Assembly: GCA_032164245.1 (NCBI GenBank) | Contig: JAVMKO010000003.1 | Coordinates: 31,061,390-31,125,389, forward strand | Direction: 5' to 3' | Source: Sternotherus odoratus | Taxonomy: Eukaryota; Chordata; Testudines; Kinosternidae | Length of the DNA: 64,000 nucleotides | Shown here: in pieces, positions 32,952 through 43,428 of the stretch | Position numbering within the stretch: position 1 is the first letter of the stretch | How the letters are laid out: each line of letters opens with the position of its first letter | Program-made: the position numbers and the translations under genes | The notes under the pieces: generated by a model | What the model saw: the letters and a program-made list of their open reading frames with translations, nothing else | What the model was told of the DNA's origin: nothing | The model's database searches: none

Positions 32952-34058
32952 CAGTGAAACCTCGATATAACGGACTAATTCGGGCGAGGGGGTGTCCGTT
33001 AAAACCGAAAGTTCGTTATTTAATAATTTTTTTAAATTATTAAATAACGGACTTTTGGGTGACAACGGACACCCCCCCGCCCGAATTAGTCCGTTATATG
33101 GAGCCAGCCCACCACACCCCCTCCCCCCCCGCCCGGCTCCCCGCTGCGAGGAGCCGGGCGGGGGGGGTTGACAGCTCCCGCTTGGCTCCCCCCAGCGGGA
33201 AGCCCGGCGGGAGCTGTCAAACCCCCCGCCCGGCTTCCTGCTGCGGGGAGCCGGGCGGGAGCTGTCAACCCCCCCGCCCAGCTCCCCGCAACGGGGAGCC
33301 GGGCGGGGGGGGGGGTTGAGAGCTCCCGCCCGGCTCCCCGCTGGGGGGAGCTGAGCGGGAGCTGTCAACCCCCCCGCCCGGCGACGGACGGGGGGGGGTT
33401 TGAGAGCCCCCGCTCGGCTCCCCGCAGCGGGAAGCCAGGCGGGAGCTGTCAACCCCCCCGCCCGGCTCCCCGCAACGGGGAGCCCGGCGGGGGGGGGCGT
33501 TTGAGAGCTCCCGCCCGGCTCCCCGCAGCAGGAAGCCGGGCGGGGGGGTTGACAGCTCCCGCCTGGCTTCCCGCTGCGGGGAGCCGAGCGGGGGCTCTCA
33601 AACCCCCCCCGTCCGTCGCCGGGCGGGGGGGTTGACAGCTCCCGCTCAGCTCCCCCCAGCGGGGAGCCGGGCGGGAGCTCTCAACCCCCCCCCCCGCCCG
33701 GCTCCCCGTTGCGGGGAGCTGGGCGGGGGGGTTGACAGCTCCCGCCCGGCTCCCCGCAGCGGGAAGCCCGGCGGGAGCTGTCAAACCCCCCCGCCCGGCT
33801 TCCCGCTGCGGGGAGCCGGGCGGGAGCTCTCAAACCCCCCTGCCCGGCTTCCCGCTGCGGGGAGCCGAGCGGTGGCTCTCAAACGCCCCCCCCCGCCCGG
33901 CTCCCCGTTGCGGGGAGCCAGGCGGGAGCTGTCAACCCAGCCGGTTCCCTGCGGCGGGAGCCGGCAGCCCCCAATAACGGATTTCGGATGCATCGGAAAT
34001 TTTGTCCGTTGCATCCGAAGTCCGTTAAATCGGGGTCCGTTAAATCGAGGGTTTACTG
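32952..34058. mobile_element. pogo-type MITE with large GC-rich array
   Basis: The terminal sequences CAGTGAAACCTCGATATAAC and, at the other end, TTAAATCGAGGGTTTACTG are inverted relatives. TA flanks the element on both sides (32950-32951 and 34059-34060). Between terminal parts rich in TCCGTTA motifs lies an 800-bp GC-rich palindromic array, annotated separately. No transposase. It inserted into the L1-like relic. Confidence 0.85.
33118..33970. repeat. GC-rich palindromic tandem array
   Basis: Alternating-orientation units of roughly 50-55 bp made of GGGAGCTGTCAACCCCCC, CGCCCGGCTCCCCGC and inverse GCGGGGAGCCGGGCGG, repeated about fifteen times. Each unit is nearly self-complementary, and poly-C/poly-G tracts of 6-11 separate them. 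All open frames here encode PARLPAAGSRAG-like repeats on both strands and are artefacts. Confidence 0.85.
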
Positions 34059-35141
34059 TATATAGGGACAATACGCCCCTACAAAGTGATTTTCAAAACC
34101 AAACCTTACCAAAATCTGTCTAAGATATTCCCCCCCACAGCCGGTTGGAAGCTTTTTTCAGCATTCAAGGAAAGCAATACACAGGAAGAATTTGTAGAAT
34201 TAGCAGTTTAGATCAAATCCAGAGTTCTTCTGGTACTATGAGATAGAAGCCTGCCAACAACTAAACCACATTGGTCAGGGTGAACATATTTGGACAAGAT
34301 AACACTCGGTCTGTTTTCTAGCATCTTGGCATACATTTTAGTATCCATATTAATTAAAGAAAGTATGATTCACAATAAGATCTTTTCCTTTTTCGGGAAT
34401 AACCCCAGTTTTTGCCTCTTTCTATGACTCTGGAATCTTGTTCCCCTGAATATACCATTAAACAATTCAGTTAAAATAGGAACCACTGCTTTTTTAGAGC
34501 TTTATAATACTCTCCAGAAAACCCATCAGGATTGTAATTTCTTAACTACATCTTCAACTTCTTCTACAACAATAGGCCTATCAAGAGTGCCTCATCATCC
34601 TTTGAGAGCAGAGTAGTTTCACACGTCTCAAATAGCTACACCTTCAGGATTTGGATGTTCTAAAGCTCACAAAGTGTGGAAAAAGTTAGCATATATTTCA
34701 GAGATATTTGTCCATGACTATATCTCTCTTTTTATTTCTAAGCAGAGAGTTGGATGATATATCCTGTTTCTTTTTGAACTGCCTGGCTAAAAGCCTATCA
34801 CCTTGATTGCCTTTGTCATAATATTTTTGTTTAATATAGCTAATTGTTTGGTCAGCCTTATCTGTTGGTAACAGGTTAATCTTCCCTCTTATTTCAATTA
34901 TTTTCTTATACACTCTTTTAGATTCCGTTGGTCTATGTTCGCCTCCCAAAAGAGAAAGTTCTTTAACCAAACTCATTTTCAAGACTTCTCATCTTTTTGA
35001 GGTATGATGCTCTCTGATAAGGGTTCCCCTCATTATTGTCTTTCCAGCACCCCAGAGAACACTCTTATTGATCCCTTCCTTATCATTTTCTTCTATATAT
35101 TTCTGAAAATTTTCTTCCAGTTCTTGAATTCTACAGAGGTC

Positions 35142-35486
35142 TGTAGCCAGGTGCTGCTGCAAAGGCACCCAATTAGCCCCTGCTCAGCCAACCCCAATCA
35201 GGGGAGATAGATTGGGGTTGAGGAAAAGCTTGATCCCTGGCCTGTGGATTGGCTGCACCTGCTGACCTAAGGGGCTATAAAGGCTGGGAGGGGGCCAGAA
35301 GGTAGGGGGAATGGCTAGAGTAAGATCAGTCTCCTAGCAGAGTTTGCGGAAAAAGCCAACTAGGCTGGTAAGCACTGTATATAGCTCACCACTGGTGGGG
35401 GACAATGCTTTGTAAATAAAGACCTGGGTGCTGCACACTTGAGGCCTCTCTGAGCTTTAGTGGGGCAGCCGGCGGACCCTGTTACA
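35142..35486 (+). mobile_element. LTR-like element within the L1 relic
   Basis: From TGTAGCCAGG to CCCTGTTACA, 345 bp, with a TATA-like GGGGCTATAAAGGCTGGG (about 35271) and AATAAA (TGTAAATAAAGACC, about 35413) in the right order on the plus strand. I find no matching target duplication, so the boundaries are provisional. L1-like endonuclease sequence continues on both sides. Confidence 0.6.
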
Positions 35487-36240
35487 AAATTATACAACAA
35501 AGCTCTATGCAACTGCCAGGCCCTTTGTTTTTCCACTGAGTCCCAAGCGTTATAACTCTCAGATTGAACTAATCAACCAAATAACTCTTTTGATTCTAAT
35601 TACCCAAGGTCTTAGAAACAAAAGTCATATAAATCCTAGGATAAGATCCATGAGTAGCAGAATAATATAGTCCTTGATGTCCAGATTAATTAGCAATGCA
35701 ACACATTTGTACTTGCTCCTTCCAAATGCCTACTGTGTACATTTGCATTATCCAATATGGAATTAAGCACCTTATTAAAGGTCCCCCTAGAACAATATCC
35801 CCTTATCTAAAATTTTCTAAGCCCTACCAGACTAATCAAAAAAGAAGCTTTCTTTTGATTGGGAGCATATACATTGGCTAAGGTGTTTCAAGGACTGCTT
35901 AATTGAAAAATATCTGCACTTTATATTTATGAGTTGTGCTGAAACAATAAAAGAGAAGTGTTTATGAAAGAGCATTGCCACATCTCTTCTGTTAGATTGC
36001 CCTGGAGAGACATGTGGTAGCTCTGTCTAAGAAGTATTCAAGTATTTATCTTCAATTTTCTTCAAGTCTGTTTCCTGTAAATAGATTATACTAGGAAAAT
36101 CCTTTTTCAGTGAGCAGAATACCCTTTTCTAAAAAGCTTTCATTTATATCTTAGATATTTCTTCTCACCCAAGCTCCCGATCCTGCACTTGACAGTCTAT
36201 CTCCATAGAGTCTGGGCCAAGTTTTGATCTGTTTTTATTC

Positions 36241-38250
36241 TACTGTATTTCACTGTAACTGAGTGTAAGTACAGATCTGCTCACAATAGCTTAAAGAGTA
36301 CCTTAAGCTGTGCCAAATCGTCAAGCAGTTTATCTGAAGTTTGGCCCCCAGTGCTGAAACCCCAATATTTTTAGTGAAAGCATTTTTGAAAAATATTTAT
36401 TTTTCAATTAAAAGTAAAAAAACCAATCTCTAGTCACTCAATGAAATCAATGGACATTTTGCCTAAGTAGAGAGAACAATACCAAGACCTGAGTCAGTAT
36501 AGATCAGATTGATTAATTTAATTTATTAAAATTGCTGACAGGTTTAGGCTCTGTGATATATTTCTTATCAAATTAACATAAAAAGAGTAAAAATAAATAA
36601 GAATGATACTTGCTTACACTTTTTCCAGCTCATTTCCTTCATCAGTGTAGTGATATAAGAATGATGGAGTTAACTATCTGCATGCATAACAATGATGACA
36701 TGGCACAAGGTCTGGAATTCTGGGCAGTCAAACAGATTGATCTATGTAGCTTGCTCATTGTACATTCACTTTATTTGTGTTTCCCTTTATTATTAAGAGA
36801 ACTTTTAGCTTGATTTTAAACAGTGAAGAGTTATTTCACCTTCATGAAAATATAGATAGGACCAAGCATCTTCCCAAGCCCAAAAAGCAAAATATATTAC
36901 CTTGTTCACCTTAGAAGTTTGTTAGAATATGGTAAGAAAAGTGCAGAGTAACATGCTACAAGCTATAGGTTTTGCTTTTAGCTCTTTTTAATGATGAAAA
37001 GCTGTCTCATACTATAACAAGTGTCTTGGAAAAGGAAAGGACTAGAAGAGGCAAGATTTGCGACCAGTCTGTCTGCATTTAAAACAAAACAAACAAAAAC
37101 CCCGGACTTATCCTTGTAATTTTTATCATTGCAAGCATGAAAATAAACATTCTTTGGGGGAATTTAAAATTAATTTGCCTTCTTGCCAGTTATTAGAGTG
37201 TGAAAGTGTCTCTAACTAAACTTTACCAAATATTGGATTTTACAAACTATTTCTAAACATAAACTGCAGTAGAACTAGCTGTCAATAACACTATCACAAA
37301 ACTAGCAAAACTATTTATTTCATGGCCTATAAAGATTTAAGAAATATATAATAGGCTTGCCTGGATGCTTCTCCAGTATAATCTTTTGTAGATATCCTAA
37401 TAGTTCTACCTTTAGTATTGATCCTTATCAATTCCTGTGTATTGTGCTGTATGTTCCCTATGAAGTGAATAGCAGGAAGGATCATCTGGCACAATAAGCA
37501 GAAGATTAATTTAGACCAAGAACATTTGATTTACAGTGAATGAAATAGTCTAATTCTGGTTTCAAGATTTGAAATTGCCGGATTACACTGATGAATGTTA
37601 TTGTGGTTAAGTTTTGAGGCATCACTGAAGATGTTCAGCTGTCCTATCATTTTTAGATGAAACACGGAGAGAATTAAGTAAAGCAAAGTTCAAATATTAT
37701 GGGAAAACTAGTATTTTACAGTAAAATCCAACTAGCTTTCTGTGGCACATATATTGATATATGATTTTAAGGATGTAGTTTCAGACCTAAACTGAGCTTT
37801 TCATAGTATACAAGCTATGTTATATGGCATGTATATTTTGCAAGTTTTCTGGGCTGTTCATGGTGCACCTAACTGTTGTTCTTTGTGCCATGGTATAAAC
37901 TGATTATTAGATGTAATAAAGTTACTTCCTCCAAAATTTCAGTGAAAACCGAGTAGCGTAATGTACATCACCCTCTGTGTGTTCCTGACTTTCTAACCAC
38001 ATATAACTAGGCTGAAGCTGTGAGCTGTGCTTGTGATTATGTAAATAAGTGACAGTAATAAAGACACTCATTCATGCACTTTATCAGGCCATTCAAACCC
38101 AGTGAAATCTGCATAGTCAAATAGAATGTATTAGTCTCACAGTTGGGGTGGCTATGTGGCTTCAAGTGTTGTCAGCAACATCTTGCAAAGGCTACTATGG
38201 AAGTTGCTGATGCCAAGGGCATTTCCAAGCCAGTCTCTTCCTTTACACCA
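36241..38250. other. Unassigned AT-rich sequence
   Basis: No gene or repeat recognised over 2 kb. It includes an AAACAAAACAAACAAAAAC run near 37085. Confidence 0.4.
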
Positions 38251-40306
38251 CTGATGGTTCTTCAAGTAGCTGCAGACATGCAGATGCATGAGGTGTGTGT
38301 ATGTTCCTCATGCCAGAGCTGGAGACTTTTGCCTAGCAGTACCCATAGAGGGGCAATGCTCATGTCTCTAGCCCCTCCCCGGCTACATAAGATGGCGTCG
38401 ACCTGGCCCCCTTCAGTTTCCTTTCATTGCCTGGCTGGAGTCGGAGCTTGTGTGGTTGTCGTGTCACAACCTTGCATTCATCCTTTTCTTAGCCTAGTTT
38501 ATTGTACATAGTTAGTGTCATTTTTTTTAAGTTATAGAGTATAGTGTTTGCGGTAATGCTCATGGGTGATGCCCTAATCGGGGTTCAAACATTGCCCTGT
38601 GTGTGGAGTGGGAATTCCTAACAGTCACCCACACACAAGGTGCTTGTTCTGCCTTGGTAAAGCCCACCCTAAAGAACGCAGGTTCAACTGACATCTTTCA
38701 AAAAGAGGACTCAGGTGGCGCGGCATCTTCACCTCAAACAGGCCACGTGGCCTGACCCGGTACTGAGGTCCCCTTGGGCCACAGATCACCCTTGGACTTG
38801 GAAAGTGCTGCCGCCTCTCTTGTCGGGCAGGTGCCTCTCTGGAGAGGCACAGGAGTCGTTCTCCATTGTCAGCACCAAAGAAGAGGCCTCATAAGACTAG
38901 TTGTGAACTTAACAGGTCACGGGAGATTCTTCAGCCTCCCGTAAGATGAGCATGGACCAGCTGGGAACTGGCACTGCGTGCAGTACCAATGGATGTGATG
39001 CCAGTACTGACTATGTCTGTGACATCAGCATGGCAGGCTGTGGCAGACCTACTATAGCTTTCAGTCCCATCCTCACCATTGGTCCAAGACTTTCCAGGTT
39101 GGTGCCTTCAGTGCCTCCTGCTCAGATGGAACATACCACCAAATCATCAGGACTTTCAGCACTGCACTCAGATGCACCCCTCCCAGTGGTTGGGATAGAA
39201 ATGGCACCAGAATTAATACAAGGACCCTACTCGGAACCAATGCATTGACCGTACAGATGCTACAGTGGTGGCTGTCCCAACCCTTGATGTTCAGGCATTA
39301 TGGTGCTCCAGTATGTCTAGCTGAACCTGCATCAATCTCCTTACATAGAGTTGCACTGTCCTTGCACTAACAGTGTGGCCTCCTTACATAGAGTTCTTAG
39401 AGGACAGGGTAACAACACTTCAGCCATACCTAAAGTTCTTACCCAGAGTGGTCTCTCAATTTCATTTGAACCAAGTGGTGTACTTGTCTGCATTCTTCCC
39501 TAAACTGCATTCCTCCCTGTAGGAGCAGTGTCTCTATATGTTAGATGTTAGACAGTGTCTAGACTTTATCTGACGAGGACTGAACCATTTCGTGCTTCAT
39601 CTCACCTGTTTGTCATATGTGGATCACATGAAGGGACAAGCAGTCTCTGGTCTGACCATCTCTAGATGGATAACATATTGTATCAGGACTGCATATGAAA
39701 TAGTGTATGCCTCCTCAGCAGATACAAGCTCATTTGATGAGAGCACAAGCAATGTTCATAGAATTCCTCAATGACATTTCCATATTAGACATTTGTAAGG
39801 CGGTTACATAGTCATCCAAACATACATTTATCAATCATTAGCATCCACTCTGGAACATGCAGTAATAGCATAATATCAGAAGGGCAGTCCTCCAATCCCT
39901 ACTCTGATAGACTCTGAGTTTCACTTCTACAAGGGGTACTGCTTGTGGGTCAACTAAGTGGAATGCACGTCTCCATCTACCCAAAGAAGAAGAACCAGTT
40001 ACTTACTGTAAATGTGGTTCTTTGAAATATGATGCAGACAAGTATCCCCAACCCACCCATTGTCCCTTCTGCATCAGAGTCTTCCTCTGGACATTCGGTG
40101 CAAAGGAACTGATGGGGACCAGGGCGATGCTACCTTATATAGCCGGGGGAGGGGTTACCAGATATAAGGTGTGAGCGCTGCCCCTCTGCAGGTATTACTA
40201 GGCAAAATCTCTGGCTCCAGCACAAAGGGCGTACACACACCTAAGTGGGATACATGTCTACATCACAACTTGAAGAACCACAGTTACAGTAAGTAACCAT
40301 TTCTTC
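38250..40306 (+). mobile_element. DIRS-like retrotransposon relic
   Basis: A roughly 190-bp left terminal segment (from GGTTCTTCAAG through TTTTGCCTAGCAGTACC and GGCTACATAAGATGGCG) reappears inverted at the right end (about 40100-40290), where its reverse complement reads GGTTCTTCAAG, TTTTGCCTAGTAATACC and GGCTATATAAGGTAGC. Long inverted terminal repeats plus tyrosine-recombinase remnants (next entry) are the hallmark of DIRS-group retroelements. The right-end unit 39985-40306 is itself an imperfect palindrome, recalling the internal complementary region of DIRS-1. No reverse transcriptase or RNase H is readable; at 2 kb the copy is internally deleted. Confidence 0.7.
39590..39840 (+). pseudogene. 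Tyrosine recombinase remnant of the DIRS-like element
   Basis: One frame (39592-39774) contains KGQAVSGLTISRWITYCIRT followed by AYEIVYAS, like the region before the catalytic HxxR box of DIRS recombinases. A shifted frame (from about 39729) gives HLMRAQAMFIEFLNDISI then LDICKAVT, a stop, and SSKHTFINH. This matches the family pattern HxxRaqa...FLxDISilDICKAvTWSSxHTFi. Here the HSTR box has become HLMR and the tryptophan of the WSS motif has become a stop. A recombinase of this type would circularise and integrate element DNA; this copy is dead. Confidence 0.7.
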
Positions 40307-40448
40307 CACTGTATGGATTTGCATCCTGTTGAAGGAGAACAAAGTGACCAGAAGAGATATTACCAGTCGCTGATGTTACAATGGGCCTTCTGCTTAATAC
40401 ATTCATTTGCAAAAGTAGGATGCCATTCAGTAGTGGCACTGTGACCTC

Positions 40449-41249
40449 GGGCATGTCTTCACTAGGACTTAACGTCGACTTTAACGACGTTAAGTCGAAC
40501 TAAACGTGTACCTGTCTTCACCTGCATGCCCTTAAAATCGATTTAAAGGGCACTCAAAATCGACTTTGTAACTCCTGCTTGACGAGAGAAGTGAGGCTAA
40601 AATCGACTTCTCTACGTCTATTGTCAGTAAGTGAAGAGGCATCTGATGTTAAGCCTCCGACCTCCGAGCAGCCCCGCGGACCCCCCCGCCTGCCCAAACC
40701 GCTCCGTGAACCCCCCCGCTCGGCCAAGCAGCCCCGCGCTGGACCCCCCGCCCAAACAGCTCCGCGAAACCCCCGCTCGCCCAAGCAGCCCCGCGCCGGA
40801 CCCCCGCCCGCCCAAACAGCTCCGCGAACCCCCCGCTCGCCGGGCGGGCGGGGGGTCCGGCGCGGGGCTGCTTGGGCGAGTGGGGGGTTCTCAGGGCTGT
40901 TTGGGCAGGCGGGGGGTCCGGCGCGAGGCTGCTTGGGTGAGCAGGGGGTTCGCGGGGCTGTTTGGGCAGGCAGGGGGTCCAGCGCGGGGCTGCTTGGGCG
41001 AGCGGGGGGTTCGCGGAGCTGTTTGGGCAGGCGGGGGGGGGGGGGGGGTCCGGCACGCATTGCACTGTGGGCTACCTACCCACAGTGCAATGCGGGCTAT
41101 GTCGACCCCTGCAAAAGTTCTAGGACAGACAGTGTCGACCACTGTCGACCTGCTGTCCTGGTGGGGACACACTGATTCGATTTTCTAAAGTCAACTTTAG
41201 AAAATCGAATTAAGGGAAATCGACCTAGTCCTGTAGTGAAGACATACCC
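40449..41249. mobile_element. Fold-back MITE with GC-rich inverted array
   Basis: Ends GGGCATGTCTTCACTAGGAC and GTAGTGAAGACATACCC are inverted relatives, similar in style to the GGGCTTGTCTTCAC ends of the hairpin-rich MITE in this window. Sub-terminal palindromes include TTAACGACGTTAA (about 40480), GATTTTCTAAAGTCAAC with its inverse (about 41180-41205), and a 16-bp perfect hairpin at 41056-41094. The centre is a large GC-rich inverted array. No clear target duplication is visible. All open frames on both strands here are spurious. Confidence 0.7.
40670..41045. repeat. GC-rich inverted tandem array
   Basis: About three 57-58 bp units (GCCCCGCGCTGGACCCCC, CGCCCAAACAGCTCCGCG, GCTCGCCCAAGCA) up to about 40842, then three or more units of the same sequence in the opposite orientation, ending in a long G run (41032-41048). 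The whole could fold into one long hairpin. Confidence 0.8.
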
Positions 41250-42007
41250 TAAGAGAGTTAGTATGCAGCAAGCTACAGTGTGGATCTAAGTACGACAACT
41301 TGTCATGCACCAACTCACCATGTGGACCATGCTGCAGCATAGCAGCCGTATGATAAGCCATGGTCCGGGACTTACTCCCTGTAGTATGATCCACACAAGT
41401 TGGTGTGTGGCTAACTGGTGCACTGTAGATTCACACCCTAGCTTGCTGTTCACTAATTCGTCATGTAGACAAGTCCAAAGACAAGGGCAAGGACCTGTTT
41501 CAGACATGGTGAGAATAGGTAGCTCTAAGGTGCACTGGTGCCTCTACCTCTGCAGCCGTTTAGCCTGCCTTATCCAGCAGACCAAGCCTTGACTAAGCCC
41601 TGTTAAAACAATTCAAAATTCTGTACAGCATGGCCAGAGAAGTACTGTGCAAGCAATTTGAGCAAAAAGGCAGTTTATGCCTGCAGGACCTATGAATTCG
41701 AAGTAGAATTCATGGCAGCGTACTGAGTTCACAGCCTGAGAAACTGCTTGAGCAAAAAAAAAAAAAAAAGGAGAATTAGTATAATTTAAAGTCAATGTCT
41801 GTTTGGGCTATAGACATTCCTTCACATGTGTGTTTATAGATGTTCAACCCCACTGAGTCACATACAGTTTTGCAACTTTGTGTGTATAAAACATCTGAGA
41901 GCATACATAGCAATTGTGTCTAAACCAGTTAAGCTTGCCAAGAAGATTCTCACAAATTTTGTAGTCAGCCACCATTTCTTAATAGTCTCCACTATCACAG
42001 AAGGCCA
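41250..42007. other. Unassigned sequence
   Basis: No gene recognised. A palindrome-like pair (GAATTCGAAGTAGAATTC, about 41695) and an A13 run (41756-41769) are present. Confidence 0.4.
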
Positions 42008-42165
42008 TGGCACTGTGTCATTCCTCAATTTACAAATGGGGACAAATGAGCCACAGGGAGGTTAAATTTGCTTAAAGTTCCAAAGCAAGTTTGTGGTAAA
42101 TCCAGGAACAGAGTCCTCATCTTCTGATTCCTAGCTCTTTGCTTTAACCACTTTCTAGCCACTGA
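42008..42165 (-). mobile_element. MIR-type SINE, antisense
   Basis: The plus strand reads CAATTTACAAATGGGGACAA, GAGCCACAGGGAGGTTAA, GTTCCAAAGCAAG and AGTCCTCATCTTCTGATTCC, ending with GCTTTAACCAC. This is the reverse complement of a MIR/CORE SINE from its core to its tRNA-like head. Confidence 0.7.
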
Positions 42166-42879
42166 TTTATATCTGGATCCTGTAACCTGCCCCTATATTT
42201 TATCCTAAACATAAAAGCACATGAACTTCTAGAATTCTGTGTTGGATAACATTAGGGTGCTAAAATGTTTTGGAATTCTTAGTTTAGTTATCTTGAAAGA
42301 ATGAAGAAGTTGTTTGATGTGCCTTTTAAAGAAAACACATTACTTTAGGGGGAAAATGATTTTTTTAAAAGTAAAATGTCAGTAGAATTGAAAAAAAATG
42401 GTGGTTTAGCATATTTAGATTTTTTTGCCTACTGTAAAAAGAACACAAAAAAGGAGGGAAAATAAGAAAAATCAGAAACAGGGAGGTACAGTAACTCCTC
42501 ACTTAACATTGTAGTTATGTTCCTGAAAAAATGTTACTTTAAGTGAAATGATGTTAAGAGAATTAATAATGATGATTGTGAAGTTTGGTTGAGGTGGTGG
42601 AGTTAGAGGGTGGAAGAGGGTGGGATATTTCCCAGGGAATGCCTTACAGCTAAATGATGAACTAGCACTCGGCTGAGCCCCCAAGGGATAACACACTGTT
42701 GTTAATGTAGCCTCACACTGTACAAGGCAGCAGGAATGGAGGGAGGAGACACAGCGTGACAGTGGTGGCAGACATTCCCTGTGGAAACCGAATGTGAATG
42801 AACCCGTGCTTTCCCACTGGAGCGCACCACTCCCTCCACTTTCCAAAGTGCCGGGGGAGCATGCATATGTATGTGTGAC

Positions 42880-42994
42880 ATGAGAGAGAGAGAGAGTGAG
42901 AAAGAGACAGATACATGGTGTCTCTGTGAGAGACAGAGACACACACAGTGTCTCTGTGTGTGTGTGTGTGAGAGAGAGAGCGAGAGAGAGAGAA
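42880..42994. repeat. GA/CA/GT compound microsatellite
   Basis: Runs of (GA)n at 42882-42896, a mixed AGACACACAC block, then (GT)n at 42955-42970 and (GA)n at 42970-42994. It adjoins the nested Penelope-like fragment. Confidence 0.85.
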
Positions 42995-43165
42995 GCATAC
43001 ACTGCATACCTGCCCCTGGATACTTCCCCTGCCTGCATCCGACTAAGGGGTATTAGCCCACGAAAGCTTATGCTTCAATACTTTAGTTAGTTGTTAAGGT
43101 GCCACAGGACTCTGTCACTTCTGAAATTCCAGACTAACATGGCTACCTCTCTGATTCTGAACTGA
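42995..43165 (+). mobile_element. Penelope-like 3' fragment
   Basis: Contains CATACCTGCCCCTGGATAC, the degenerate hammerhead-like region CCGACTA...GGGG...CCCA...GAAAGCTTATGC (43039-43073), then TTGTTAAGGTGCCACAGGAC and the terminal AGACTAACATGGCTACCTCT. Same family as 10789-11158. The GA change in the first box would abolish ribozyme function. Confidence 0.65.
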
Positions 43166-43428
43166 CCAGCACTTAATAGCCTGCTGGGTAGCTGCTACAC
43201 AGGGAACTTAGAGAAGTTGATAGAGGGGCTGCCGGCCCACCCTGGTTCCAAGCCCCCATCAGCTAGCTCCAAGGGGGATCTTCCTGCAAGCAGTAGACAA
43301 AGCAGGCAGCTGCCTAACAACATTATAAGGGAGCACTGCACAACTTTAAATGAGCATGTTCTCTAATTGATCAGCAAGGTAACAATGAAACAACATTAAC
43401 CAGGATGAGGTCAAGTGAGGAGTTACTG

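Larger units (their letters stand above)
29960..36240 (-). mobile_element. L1-like LINE ORF2 relic, antisense, multiply interrupted
   Basis: Fragments of one ORF2 lie in order on the minus strand. Endonuclease: FLQET-like YLQETDL (about 36100) and LANVYAPN (about 35865). Mid region 34698-34982: SKRVYKKIIEIRGKINLL and YDKGNQGDRLLARQFKKK. Reverse transcriptase 32731-32922: SPLLFALAMESF and KIALYADVF (degenerate YADD). C-terminal region 31058-31264: DGLPFPNLAYYYASQFKN. Zinc-knuckle area 30459-30686: KEKMHKLLYRWHLT and HHIFPRGRGWRGYGERGTY, with one knuckle cysteine lost. The copy is interrupted by the LTR at 35142, the pogo MITE at 32952, and the Penelope-like fragment plus hAT at 31627-32660. 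Outer limits are approximate. Frameshifts and stops are frequent; it cannot be active. Confidence 0.8.
42489..43428. mobile_element. pogo/Tigger-type MITE with nested repeat
   Basis: Left end CAGTAACTCCTCACTTAAC and right end CAAGTGAGGAGTTACTG, flanked by TA (42487-42488 and 43429-43430). The sub-terminal TTAAGTGAAATGATGTTAAG segment is of the type found in Tigger relatives. The interior holds GA/GT microsatellites and a Penelope-like fragment. Leucine/serine-rich minus frames (42499-43038) come from the microsatellite. Confidence 0.85.

Noticed and set aside
33059..34123. Long overlapping frames on both strands with PARLPAAGSRAG repeats
   Set aside because: They translate a GC-rich palindromic array inside a MITE; symmetry explains why both strands stay open.
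38143..38511. 122-residue frame at the left end of the DIRS-like element
   Set aside because: It overlaps the inverted terminal repeat and promoter-like region and does not resemble a DIRS gag protein in any way I can point to.
40554..41188. Proline/arginine-rich frames on both strands
   Set aside because: Produced by the inverted GC-rich array of the MITE at 40449-41249; no start context, domain or conservation sign.
42499..43038. 179-residue Leu/Ser/Thr-rich minus-strand frame
   Set aside because: Mainly the translation of the GA/GT microsatellite within a pogo MITE.
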